From the NCBI GenBank assembly GCA_027056615.1, contig JALUKJ010000066.1:1-15255 (forward strand): a stretch of DNA of 15,255 bases. The letters run 5' to 3'. The DNA is from Campylobacteraceae bacterium (lineage in GTDB: Bacteria > Campylobacterota > Campylobacteria > Campylobacterales > Sulfurovaceae). This document shows, one piece after another, positions 1 to 6,302 of the stretch. Both the position numbers and the translations under genes were made by a program. How positions within the stretch are numbered: the first letter of the stretch is position 1; every line of letters begins with the position of its first letter. Under the pieces are notes generated by a model that searched no databases, had not been told where the DNA came from, and worked only from the letters and a program-made list of their open reading frames with translations.

Positions 1-42
1 TTTTTATATGTTTATATTTTAAATAGTTCATATTTAAATCTT

Positions 43-48
43 TATAAT
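43..48 (+). promoter_or_regulatory. Probable -10 box (TATAAT) for the TPR-rnhA operon
   Basis: A perfect TATAAT hexamer lies in T-rich DNA about 75 bases before the chosen start of the TPR gene. No -35 box is clear, as is usual in Campylobacterota. The implied leader is about 70 nt and holds a small possible hairpin (AAGAG at 51-55, CTCTT at 62-66). Whether an upstream gene also reads into this operon cannot be seen from here. Confidence 0.5.
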
Positions 49-123
49 AAAAGAGTGTCTTCTCTTGTTAAATAACACAACTTATTAAGTCCAATATGTT
101 AAAATTTGAAAAAAAGGCTAACC

Positions 124-1173
124 TTGGACAATATCCTTCCTGCTTATAATGACCCTCTGTTTAGTATTTTGGTTATTATTATTTTAGTTCTTATTGTTGC
201 AATTAGCTCTTTTGTTATGGGTAGTATTAAAGAGAAAAAAAAACGTAAAACACTTAAGAGTTTTCTTAAAGGATTTAATACAAAAGAACATGTTCTCAAT
301 ATTGAAGAGATGCCTTTTGATTCAACACTTATAAAACCTTTATCTCTCTTAGCCGAAGCATTTTCAAATCAAGGAGAGTACCAAAAATCAATAAACCTTA
401 ACATATATCTTATTGAACATATTGATACTTTTTTTGATAAAGAGAAGATTTTGGAACAACTAGGACGAACCTATTTAAAGGCTGGTTTTCTTAAACGTTC
501 AGAGTCTATATTTTTACAGATTCTAAATAAACATCCACGAAATATACAAACACTTTACAACTTAGGAATTGTTTATGAACTACTTCATGAATATGATAAA
601 GCTTTAAATACATTAATACCCCTAAATATATTAGAAGAAGATACAAAGATTTTAGAAGCACATATAAAACTAAACAGACTACTTAACAACAGAAAAATAT
701 CACCAAATGAGAAAGTTCAAAAACTAGAAGCTCTTTTAGAAAACAAGCATTATGCTTATAGAAGAATTATCAAAGCACTATTCTCTTTAAATTTAGAGGT
801 AGCATGGAACAATATTCAACTTGATAAAATAGATTCTATACTTGATATATTATGGTTCTTACCCTCTTCAAATCTCAACTTAGATATAATTTCATCTAGT
901 GAAACGCTCTTGGCTATCTACCTTGCAAAAGGGTATATTAAGCCTAATGAGGTGACCCTAAAAAGTAATATCTTTGCAATAGATACCATTATTGCTGTGA
1001 AACAGACAGGTAGTGACAATATAGATTTACTGTTTAACTATGGTTGTGGAAAGTGTAAACAGCATTTTCCTATTAGTTTTACAAGATGTCCAAAGTGTTA
1101 CGCCATAGATGCCATACAAATTAAGGAAACCCTTGCCAAAAAGAAATCGCAAACAAATTACTCTTTACTCTGA
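124..1173 (+). CDS. Membrane-anchored TPR protein with C-terminal zinc ribbon (LapB/YciM-like architecture)
   Basis: Seen: with the start at TTG 124 the protein is 349 residues. It has one N-terminal membrane helix (about residues 11-34) followed by a basic run (KEKKKRK), which predicts a cytoplasmic body. TPR-like helical pairs follow at about residues 70-165, and two CxxC pairs near the C-terminus (C308/C311 and C322/C325) form a rubredoxin-like ribbon. TTG 124 is chosen because AAAAAGG ends six bases before it; the TTG at 106 has no ribosome binding site. Known: LapB of E. coli has the same order (N-terminal anchor, TPRs, C-terminal metal ribbon) and controls LpxC turnover through FtsH. 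H. pylori HP0660 and C. jejuni Cj1637c hold the same place before rnhA. Inferred: a LapB-like adaptor in envelope control. Homology rests on architecture and motif spacing, not on an alignment. Its 3' end overlaps rnhA. Confidence 0.8.
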   Translation: MDNILPAYNDPLFSILVIIILVLIVAISSFVMGSIKEKKKRKTLKSFLKGFNTKEHVLNIEEMPFDSTLIKPLSLLAEAFSNQGEYQKSINLNIYLIEHIDTFFDKEKILEQLGRTYLKAGFLKRSESIFLQILNKHPRNIQTLYNLGIVYELLHEYDKALNTLIPLNILEEDTKILEAHIKLNRLLNNRKISPNEKVQKLEALLENKHYAYRRIIKALFSLNLEVAWNNIQLDKIDSILDILWFLPSSNLNLDIISSSETLLAIYLAKGYIKPNEVTLKSNIFAIDTIIAVKQTGSDNIDLLFNYGCGKCKQHFPISFTRCPKCYAIDAIQIKETLAKKKSQTNYSLL

Positions 1174-1579
1174 TGGTTCTAGCCTTGGTAACCCAGGTCC
1201 TGGAGGTTATGGAGGTATTTTAGAGTATAATGGTCATGAAAAAGAGTTCTATGGAGGTGAAGCCCATACTACCAACAATCGTATGGAACTTCGTGGAGTA
1301 ATTGAAGGTTTAAAGTTTATTAAAGAGCCTTGTGATATTACTGTTATATCCGATAGCTCTTATGTGGTCAATGCTATTAACTCTTGGCTAGAGGGCTGGA
1401 TAAAAAAAGATTTTAAAAATGTTAAAAATATTGACCTTTGGAGAGAATATGTAGATGTATCTAAACCCCATAATATCAAAGGTGTTTGGGTACGTGGTCA
1501 CGATGGTCATGAGCAAAATGAGCGTTGTGATAAATTGGCTTACAATGAAGCTCAACGACAAAAAGAGTTATTAAATTAA
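1133..1579 (+). CDS. rnhA: Ribonuclease HI
   Basis: RNase HI cleaves the RNA strand of RNA-DNA hybrids such as Okazaki primers and R-loops in the cytoplasm, using two metal ions. From TTG 1133 the protein is 148 residues, near the family norm. The four catalytic acids are visible as D14 (SDGSS), E52 (NRMELRG), D74 (SDSSYV) and D133 (ERCDKLA); H123 in the RGHDGH loop matches the family's catalytic loop histidine. I prefer TTG 1133 because TTAAGGA at 1121-1127 sits five bases before it, and because H. pylori RnhA also starts just before the first strand. The in-frame ATG at 1109 would add eight residues but has no ribosome binding site. The gene overlaps the TPR gene by 41 bases, which suggests translational coupling. 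A GC-rich inverted element separates it from rnc. Confidence 0.93.
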   Translation: MPKRNRKQITLYSDGSSLGNPGPGGYGGILEYNGHEKEFYGGEAHTTNNRMELRGVIEGLKFIKEPCDITVISDSSYVVNAINSWLEGWIKKDFKNVKNIDLWREYVDVSKPHNIKGVWVRGHDGHEQNERCDKLAYNEAQRQKELLN

Positions 1580-1603
1580 GAATCGCGTAGGTGTACCCAT
1601 GTA

Positions 1604-1713
1604 CTCGTTCCCACCGTCTCGGTGGGAATGCATAGAAGAGATATTCTAATAAATAGAGTTTTTTTATAAATTAGATTCCAATATGCATTCCCAACGAGGA
1701 CGTTGGGAACGAG
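1604..1713. repeat. REPIN-like element: two GC-rich palindromes in inverted orientation
   Basis: The rnhA-rnc gap holds two about 30-base copies of one palindrome in opposite orientation: 1604-1633 and 1683-1713. Copy 1 folds as TTCCCACCG (1608-1616) with CGGTGGGAA (1620-1628). Copy 2 folds as TTCCCAACG (1688-1696) with CGTTGGGAA (1701-1709) and an AGGA loop. Each copy is flanked by ATGCAT on the inside and CGAG/CTCG on the outside, so the whole block can also fold back on itself across a 49-base AT-rich spacer. The two stems differ by one base pair (C:G against A:T), changed on both sides. The palindromes are far richer in GC than their surroundings. Known: inverted pairs of REP palindromes form REPINs, moved by RAYT (IS200-like) transposases encoded elsewhere. 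No transposase gene lies in the window. The palindrome resembles the GTTCCCA-type REP sequences I recall from other proteobacteria. Confidence 0.75.
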
Positions 1714-1743
1714 AAAAAATATAAAAAAAGGAAAAACAGAACA

Positions 1744-2421
1744 ATGAAACATTTTAAAGCATTAGAAAAGGCTTTAAACTACAAATTTAAACGAGATGAC
1801 CTCATCACCGAAGCACTTACTCATAAAAGTTATAAAAAACCTTATAACAACGAGCGATTAGAGTTCTTAGGTGATGCTGTACTTGACTTAATTGTAGGAG
1901 AATACCTTTTTAAAAAATTTCCAAAAGAAAACGAGGGTGTTCTATCCAAAATTCGAGCTTCATTAGTTAATGAAGGAGGCTTTACTAAATTAGCACTCAA
2001 TATTAACCTTGGAGATTCACTACTGATATCAGGAGCAGAAGAGAACAACAAGGGACGTACTAAACCATCTCTTCTATCAAATGCTTTTGAAGCAATTATA
2101 GGAGCAATCTATTTAGAGTCAGGACTTAAAGTAACATCAGAAATTGCTATTAGACTTATTGAAGAGGCTTATGAGACCATTGACCTTAATTCACTCTCAA
2201 AAGATTTTAAAACAGCTCTACAAGAGATAACCCAAGCTGATTTTGGAGAGACACCTAACTATAAATTGATTCGTGCATTTGGACCCGACCATAAAAAAGA
2301 GTTTGAGATAGCTGTAGAACTGCAAAACAGAATAATAGCTTCATCACTAGGTCGTTCAAAAAAAGAGGCACAACAAAAAGCAGCCGAAATTGCCCTTAAG
2401 ACACTAAGAGGAGAGATTTAA
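1744..2421 (+). CDS. rnc: Ribonuclease III
   Basis: RNase III is a homodimeric double-strand-specific endoribonuclease that processes rRNA precursors and structured mRNAs. The 225 residues show the family signature [11 protein letters not shown] at 36-46, with metal ligands E40 and D44, then E116 in [13 protein letters not shown]-terminal double-stranded-RNA-binding domain covers about 153-225 and ends in the typical KKEAQQKAA helix. Odd: the position normally held by a third active-site aspartate (D114 in E. coli) is N113 here, codon AAT at 2080-2082; as I recall, C. jejuni keeps Asp and H. pylori has Ser. The ribosome binding site AAGGA (1728-1732) is 11 bases from the ATG, rather long. The gene overlaps aroC by one base (TAATG). 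The REPIN-like block upstream may separate its expression from rnhA. Confidence 0.96.
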   Translation: MKHFKALEKALNYKFKRDDLITEALTHKSYKKPYNNERLEFLGDAVLDLIVGEYLFKKFPKENEGVLSKIRASLVNEGGFTKLALNINLGDSLLISGAEENNKGRTKPSLLSNAFEAIIGAIYLESGLKVTSEIAIRLIEEAYETIDLNSLSKDFKTALQEITQADFGETPNYKLIRAFGPDHKKEFEIAVELQNRIIASSLGRSKKEAQQKAAEIALKTLRGEI

Positions 2422-3500
2422 TGGACAATACATTTGGAAGAGCTTTTAGCATAACCACTTTTGGAGAGTCTCACGGTAAAGCTTTGGGTTGTATTGTCGA
2501 TGGTGTCCCTGCTGGACTTCCTATAGATGAAGAGTTTATACAATCTGAACTAGATAGACGAAAACCTGGAAAATCTAAACTAGAAACAGCACGAAAAGAG
2601 GATGACAAGGTAGAGATACTCTCTGGAACATTTGAAGGAGTCTCAACAGGGACACCTATTATGATGATAATCTTCAATGGTAACCAAAAAAGCCGTGACT
2701 ATGACAACATTAAAGATATTTTTCGTCCAGGTCATGCAGACTTTACCTACTTTCATAAATATGGACTACGAGACTACCGTGGTGGTGGACGAAGCTCTGC
2801 ACGAGAGACAGCAGCAAGGGTAGCAGGTGGTGCAATTGCTAAACTCATGCTTAAAACTTTAGGAGTAGAGATTTACTCAGGAGTTTGTGAAGTGGACGGA
2901 ATAGAAGCTAAAAGTTATGACTTTGAGTATGCAAAAGGCTCTAAACTATATGCACTAGACAAAGATATAGAGTCTAAACAAGAAGAGGCAATTTTAAGTG
3001 CTAAAAAGAGACACGATTCTGTAGGAGGTGTAGTATTAACCGTTGCTAGAGGTGTACCTATTGGTCTAGGTGAACCACTCTACTATAAACTTGATGCAAA
3101 GTTAGCTGATGCTATGATGGGTATAAATGCATGTAAAGGAGTAGAGATTGGAGAAGGGGTAGCAAGTAGTTCACTAAAAGGTAGCCAAAACAACGATGGC
3201 ATTACTCCAAATGGATTTATCTCTAACCATGCAGGTGGAATTTTAGGTGGAATATCAAATGGAGATGAGGTAGTTGTGAAGACACATTTTAAACCAACTC
3301 CATCTATTTTTCAAGAGCAAGATACTGTTAATACTTCAAATGAAGCAAAAAAGTTTGAACTAAAAGGTAGACATGACCCATGTGTTGCTATACGAGGTTC
3401 AATTGTTTGTGAAGCTATGATGGCTTTAGTTTTAGCTGATATGGCTCTTCTAAATATGGGTTCTAAAATGGAACATCTTAAAGATATTTACAAAATATAA
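2421..3500 (+). CDS. aroC: Chorismate synthase
   Basis: Chorismate synthase performs the last shikimate step: 1,4-anti-elimination of phosphate from 5-enolpyruvylshikimate-3-phosphate, using reduced FMN, to give chorismate for aromatic amino acids and folate. At 359 residues it has the normal length. All three family signatures are visible: GESHGKALG at 15-23, RDYRGGGRSSARETAARVAG at about 117-136, and RHDPCVAIRGS near residue 318. The conserved H18 and H106 (PGHADF) are present. Translation starts on the last base of the rnc stop codon, with GGAGAG just upstream, so the two genes are probably coupled. A metabolic gene after two RNases follows the conserved Campylobacterota order rather than a functional grouping. 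Confidence 0.97.
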   Translation: MDNTFGRAFSITTFGESHGKALGCIVDGVPAGLPIDEEFIQSELDRRKPGKSKLETARKEDDKVEILSGTFEGVSTGTPIMMIIFNGNQKSRDYDNIKDIFRPGHADFTYFHKYGLRDYRGGGRSSARETAARVAGGAIAKLMLKTLGVEIYSGVCEVDGIEAKSYDFEYAKGSKLYALDKDIESKQEEAILSAKKRHDSVGGVVLTVARGVPIGLGEPLYYKLDAKLADAMMGINACKGVEIGEGVASSSLKGSQNNDGITPNGFISNHAGGILGGISNGDEVVVKTHFKPTPSIFQEQDTVNTSNEAKKFELKGRHDPCVAIRGSIVCEAMMALVLADMALLNMGSKMEHLKDIYKI

Positions 3501-3502
3501 AC

Positions 3503-3529
3503 TTTATAAAAAATAATTATTTTTATAAA
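3503..3529 (+). terminator. Possible weak AT-only hairpin after aroC
   Basis: Just after the aroC stop, TTTATAAAAA (3503-3512) and TTTTTATAAA (3520-3529) form a perfect 10-base-pair stem with a 7-base loop. With no G:C pair it would be an unstable terminator, but it marks the boundary before the next promoter. It could be a chance palindrome in AT-rich DNA. Confidence 0.3.
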
Positions 3530-3545
3530 TTAACAATAATTTAAG

Positions 3546-3551
3546 TATAAT
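3546..3551 (+). promoter_or_regulatory. -10 box (TATAAT) for the lipoprotein gene
   Basis: TATAAT sits in the context TTTAAGTATAATAGC, a near-ideal Campylobacterota sigma-70 core promoter, about 24 bases after a long AT-rich palindrome. Transcription should begin near 3558, giving a leader of about 25 nt that contains the AGAGGA ribosome binding site (3570-3575). Confidence 0.65.
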
Positions 3552-3581
3552 AGCTTTAATACTATTAATAGAGGATTTTCT

Positions 3582-4178
3582 ATGTCATTATCTAAATTTT
3601 TTTTATCTACTCTTACATCAATAGGGTTATTACTTTTTTTAGGATGTGGAGAGAACAAAAATAATATTTCTCAACCTACAGCAATAGGTGAAGCAGTTTC
3701 AATTGTAAACAGTGACCCAAAAGCAACAATGGCTCCTGCACCATCAACACTTAAAAGTATTACTTCTAGCCTTGCAAAAATTGTAGAGGTAGATATTAAA
3801 AATGAAAATCAAAAAGAAGCTACATCTTTTACTAAAGAGACTCGATATTGTGATATTTCGGGTCTAAGAGAGTTTGAATATAGAGGAAACCTACAAAAGA
3901 TTAAAAAATTAGAAAAATTTAACACTTGTAAAAATACTCAACATATACAAAATGGTTATCTTACATTCAACTATGCAGAGCTAGATAGTGATGGTAACTA
4001 TCCTAAAATAGTCAATATAGAAGTTAATGAGGATTATAGTTTTAATGATATTTTACTTAAAAAAGGTAGCCATATTGAGAGTCAAATTACTTATAACAGC
4101 AATAAGAGTATAAAAAACATCTCTATAAAAGCTAATGGTATTGTTACTTATCAGTATGGAACATATAAGCTTATCTAA
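3582..4178 (+). CDS. Putative lipoprotein of unknown function
   Basis: I do not recognise this 198-residue protein. It begins with a short hydrophobic signal (residues 5-21) ending in LFLGC, a plausible lipobox with C22 as the lipidated cysteine, although F at position -3 is not the commonest choice. A low-complexity linker rich in S, N and P follows. The rest (about 70-198) is likely a beta-rich domain with two cysteines, C90 (RYCDISG) and C116 (FNTCKN), that could form a disulfide in the periplasm. The ribosome binding site AGAGGA is six bases before the ATG. It has its own promoter and stands alone between aroC and purM, so context gives no hint of function. Probably anchored to the inner or outer membrane, facing the periplasm. 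Confidence 0.75.
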   Translation: MSLSKFFLSTLTSIGLLLFLGCGENKNNISQPTAIGEAVSIVNSDPKATMAPAPSTLKSITSSLAKIVEVDIKNENQKEATSFTKETRYCDISGLREFEYRGNLQKIKKLEKFNTCKNTQHIQNGYLTFNYAELDSDGNYPKIVNIEVNEDYSFNDILLKKGSHIESQITYNSNKSIKNISIKANGIVTYQYGTYKLI

Positions 4179-4235
4179 AAAATAAAAAAATACCTCTCAT
4201 TAGTTAGTGGAGTTGTTAAATCATATAAGTTTAGA

Positions 4236-4241
4236 TACAAT
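4236..4241 (+). promoter_or_regulatory. -10 box (TACAAT) for purM
   Basis: TACAAT in the context AAGTTTAGATACAATATCGC precedes purM by 35 bases. Transcription would start near 4248. The ribosome binding site AGGA (4267-4270) is six bases before the ATG. No purine riboswitch fits: the whole gap after the lipoprotein gene is only 98 bases. Confidence 0.6.
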
Positions 4242-4276
4242 ATCGCAATTTTTTAATTACAACTTTAGGACAACTC

Positions 4277-5272
4277 ATGGCAAACATTTCATACAAAGAT
4301 GCTGGTGTAGATATTGACGCAGGAAATAACTTCGTTGAGGCAATTAAATCAGATGTAAAATCTACATTTGATTCAAACGTTATTGGAGGTATTGGTTCTT
4401 TTGCAGGTGCTTATGCTCTTCCTACAGGTTACAAAGAGCCTGTTATTCTTTCTGCTACAGATGGAGTTGGAACTAAGCTTAAACTAGCAATCCAAAGCAA
4501 TAAATTTGACACAGTAGGGATTGACCTTGTTGCAATGTGTGTCAATGACCTTATTTGTAACTTTGGAACACCTATGTTCTTTTTAGACTATTACGCAACA
4601 GGTCATTTAGTACCACAAAATGCAAAAGATGTAGTAGCAGGTATTGCAGAGGGTTGTAGAAGAGGTGAATGTTCACTTGTAGGTGGTGAAACAGCAGAGA
4701 TGCCAGGAATGTACTCAAATGACGACTTTGACCTAGCAGGTTTTGCAGTTGGTATTGCAGAGAAGAGTGAGATGGATACTGTATCAAATGTAAAAGAGGG
4801 GCAAGTTATATTAGCACTTCCAAGTTCAGGAGTTCACTCAAATGGTTATTCACTTGTAAGAAAACTCTTTTTTGATAAATTAGGTATGAGTTTGGATTCT
4901 GACTTTAATGGTAAACCTCTTGTTGAAACTCTTTTAGAGCCAACACGAATTTATGTAAAAGAGTTTAAAGCTAACAGAGACAAAATAGTTGCTCTTGCTC
5001 ACATTACAGGTGGTGGGATTGTTGAGAACTTACCTCGTGTACTTCCTGATGGTCTTAGAGCTCAAATCTCTAAAGATAGCATAAAGGTACTTCCTATCTT
5101 TAAATTTATGGCTGACTATATAGATGAAGATGAGATGTTTAGAACCTTTAACATGGGAGTAGGAATGATATTGGTAGTTAATGGAGAAGATGTAGAGTCT
5201 ATCTGTGCCAATAGTGATGCCTATGTTATTGGAGGTATGGTAAAAGGTGAAAAGGGTGTTGATTTAATTTAA
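4277..5272 (+). CDS. purM: Phosphoribosylformylglycinamidine cyclo-ligase (AIR synthetase)
   Basis: PurM closes the imidazole ring of purines: it converts formylglycinamidine ribonucleotide and ATP to 5-aminoimidazole ribonucleotide, ADP and phosphate in the cytoplasm. The 331 residues are close to the family norm. Visible hallmarks are YKDAGVDIDAGN at 6-17, the ATP-site segment DGVGTKLKLA at 62-71, VNDL at 89-92, GGETAEMPGMY at 136-146, and the C-terminal FNMGVGMILVV. The gene has its own promoter and no other purine gene beside it. After the stop there is a loose inverted repeat, TTGATTT (5259-5265) with AAATCAA (5281-5287), but no T-tract, so a terminator is not claimed. Confidence 0.97.
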   Translation: MANISYKDAGVDIDAGNNFVEAIKSDVKSTFDSNVIGGIGSFAGAYALPTGYKEPVILSATDGVGTKLKLAIQSNKFDTVGIDLVAMCVNDLICNFGTPMFFLDYYATGHLVPQNAKDVVAGIAEGCRRGECSLVGGETAEMPGMYSNDDFDLAGFAVGIAEKSEMDTVSNVKEGQVILALPSSGVHSNGYSLVRKLFFDKLGMSLDSDFNGKPLVETLLEPTRIYVKEFKANRDKIVALAHITGGGIVENLPRVLPDGLRAQISKDSIKVLPIFKFMADYIDEDEMFRTFNMGVGMILVVNGEDVESICANSDAYVIGGMVKGEKGVDLI

Positions 5273-5349
5273 TGCTTTTCAAATCAATACATTTTGGATA
5301 GATATTAAATTTTTTTTATCTTTATTCACGAAATAAACTATTTTTTTGA

Positions 5350-5355
5350 TATAAT
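5350..5355 (+). promoter_or_regulatory. -10 box (TATAAT) directly before the LysR start codon
   Basis: TATAAT ends only six bases before the ATG at 5362, after a run of seven T. At normal -10 to +1 spacing, transcription starts at or within a base or two of the A of the ATG, so the mRNA would have no leader. No ribosome binding site is visible between the box and the ATG, which agrees with this reading. Confidence 0.55.
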
Positions 5356-5361
5356 ATTTAT

Positions 5362-6279
5362 ATGAAAGAGAAAAAAGATAAATTAACATTACGTCAACTT
5401 GAGATATTTTTAAACGTTGTTAGAGAGGGACACCTTACCAATGTAGCTAAAGCTATGGGGCTTAGTCAATCGGCTATCTCTATGTCAATAAAAGAGCTAG
5501 AAAAAGTTTTAGGCAATCCTCTTTTTGATAGAATCAATAAAAAACTTATCCTCAATGAGATGGGTCGTGCTTTTGAAAAAGAGATTACGCCTATCTTAAA
5601 AAAAATCAATGATATAGAGTATGAATTTAAAAATACTGTTAACAAAGGAATGATTAGAGTAGGTGCTAGTACTACTATTGTTGATTACCTTATGCCTCCT
5701 ATTATCTGTTCGTATATGAATACTTATCCTGAAGTTAAAGTGGCTCTAAAAGAGGGAAATACAAAAAGAATTGTGGAACTTATAAAAGATGGTGAGCTTG
5801 ATGTTGGATTTATTGAAGGTGTAGTTAATGATTCTGAAATTATTAAAACTATTATTGGAGTTGATGAATTAGTAGTGGTTACTACTGATAAATCTTTAAC
5901 TAATCAATGTTTTATTGATACTATTCAAGACAATAAATGGGTACTAAGAGAAGAGGGGTCAGGAACCCGTGAGGTTTTTTTAGACTATATAAAAGATAAA
6001 GTAGACCATATTAATATTTTCTTAGAGCTTGGACATACCGAATCTATTAAGTCACTTCTTATTAACCATCAATGTCTTACTTGTATCTCTAAAATAGCCG
6101 TTACACGTGAACTAGAAGAGAAAAAATTACTTCAAGTTCCTTTACGTAACTTTGAGTGTAAACGTAACTTCTATATGATTTACCATAAAGACAAATACAA
6201 AAGTGAGCTATTTAATAAGTTTGTTACTTTTGCTCAAAGTATGATGCGACAGACAATGTATGAAAAAATTTTAATTTAA
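5362..6279 (+). CDS. LysR-family transcriptional regulator
   Basis: This is a 305-residue LysR-type regulator of standard length. A winged helix-turn-helix covers residues 8-67 (LRQLEIFLNVV, then the recognition region GLSQSAISMSIKELE). A linker helix and a periplasmic-binding-like effector domain from about residue 96 follow. Within the latter, VGASTTIVDYLMPP and REEGSGTREVF (196-206) are typical of the branch that includes CysB/CbbR-like and YeiE-like regulators. The ligand and targets cannot be named. The start is fixed because the HTH begins eight residues later and no other start codon fits. It probably begins as a leaderless mRNA. The usual divergent LysR target gene is missing: purM upstream points the same way, and the downstream gene is convergent. 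Confidence 0.92.
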   Translation: MKEKKDKLTLRQLEIFLNVVREGHLTNVAKAMGLSQSAISMSIKELEKVLGNPLFDRINKKLILNEMGRAFEKEITPILKKINDIEYEFKNTVNKGMIRVGASTTIVDYLMPPIICSYMNTYPEVKVALKEGNTKRIVELIKDGELDVGFIEGVVNDSEIIKTIIGVDELVVVTTDKSLTNQCFIDTIQDNKWVLREEGSGTREVFLDYIKDKVDHINIFLELGHTESIKSLLINHQCLTCISKIAVTRELEEKKLLQVPLRNFECKRNFYMIYHKDKYKSELFNKFVTFAQSMMRQTMYEKILI

Positions 6280-6302
6280 TTAGTATACTAGCTACTAAGC
6301 TA
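6280..6302. other. Short convergent junction with small repeats
   Basis: Only 23 bases separate the stop codons of the two convergent genes. They hold the perfect palindrome TAGTATACTA (6281-6290) and a tandem pair of AGCTACTA (6290-6297 and 6298-6305). TTAGTA (6280-6285) can pair with TACTAA (6293-6298). No strong terminator stem or T-run is present, so the two transcripts probably run into each other. Confidence 0.4.

Noticed and set aside
96-149. 17-codon open frame starting at ATG 96, overlapping the TPR gene start, considered as a leader peptide
   Set aside because: It has no ribosome binding site and an unremarkable composition, and it overlaps the strong TTG 124 start region. Nothing suggests regulation through it.
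1604-1713. The inverted palindromes considered as a CRISPR array or as the rnhA terminator
   Set aside because: There are only two copies, in opposite orientation and each internally palindromic, with no regular spacers, so not CRISPR. No T-run follows either hairpin, so an intrinsic terminator is unlikely.
1842-2677. Open frames on the minus strand inside rnc (1842-2051) and aroC (2471-2677)
   Set aside because: They lie wholly opposite genes with full family signatures, have no ribosome binding site or family resemblance, and are the expected by-product of the codon use of the real genes.
4572-4787. Minus-strand open frame inside purM
   Set aside because: It is antisense to conserved purM motifs, and its predicted sequence is low-complexity (rich in H, L and S) with no recognisable domain.
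5259-5287. Inverted repeat TTGATTT/AAATCAA after purM as a terminator
   Set aside because: The loop is 15 bases, the stem is AT-rich, and no T-run follows.
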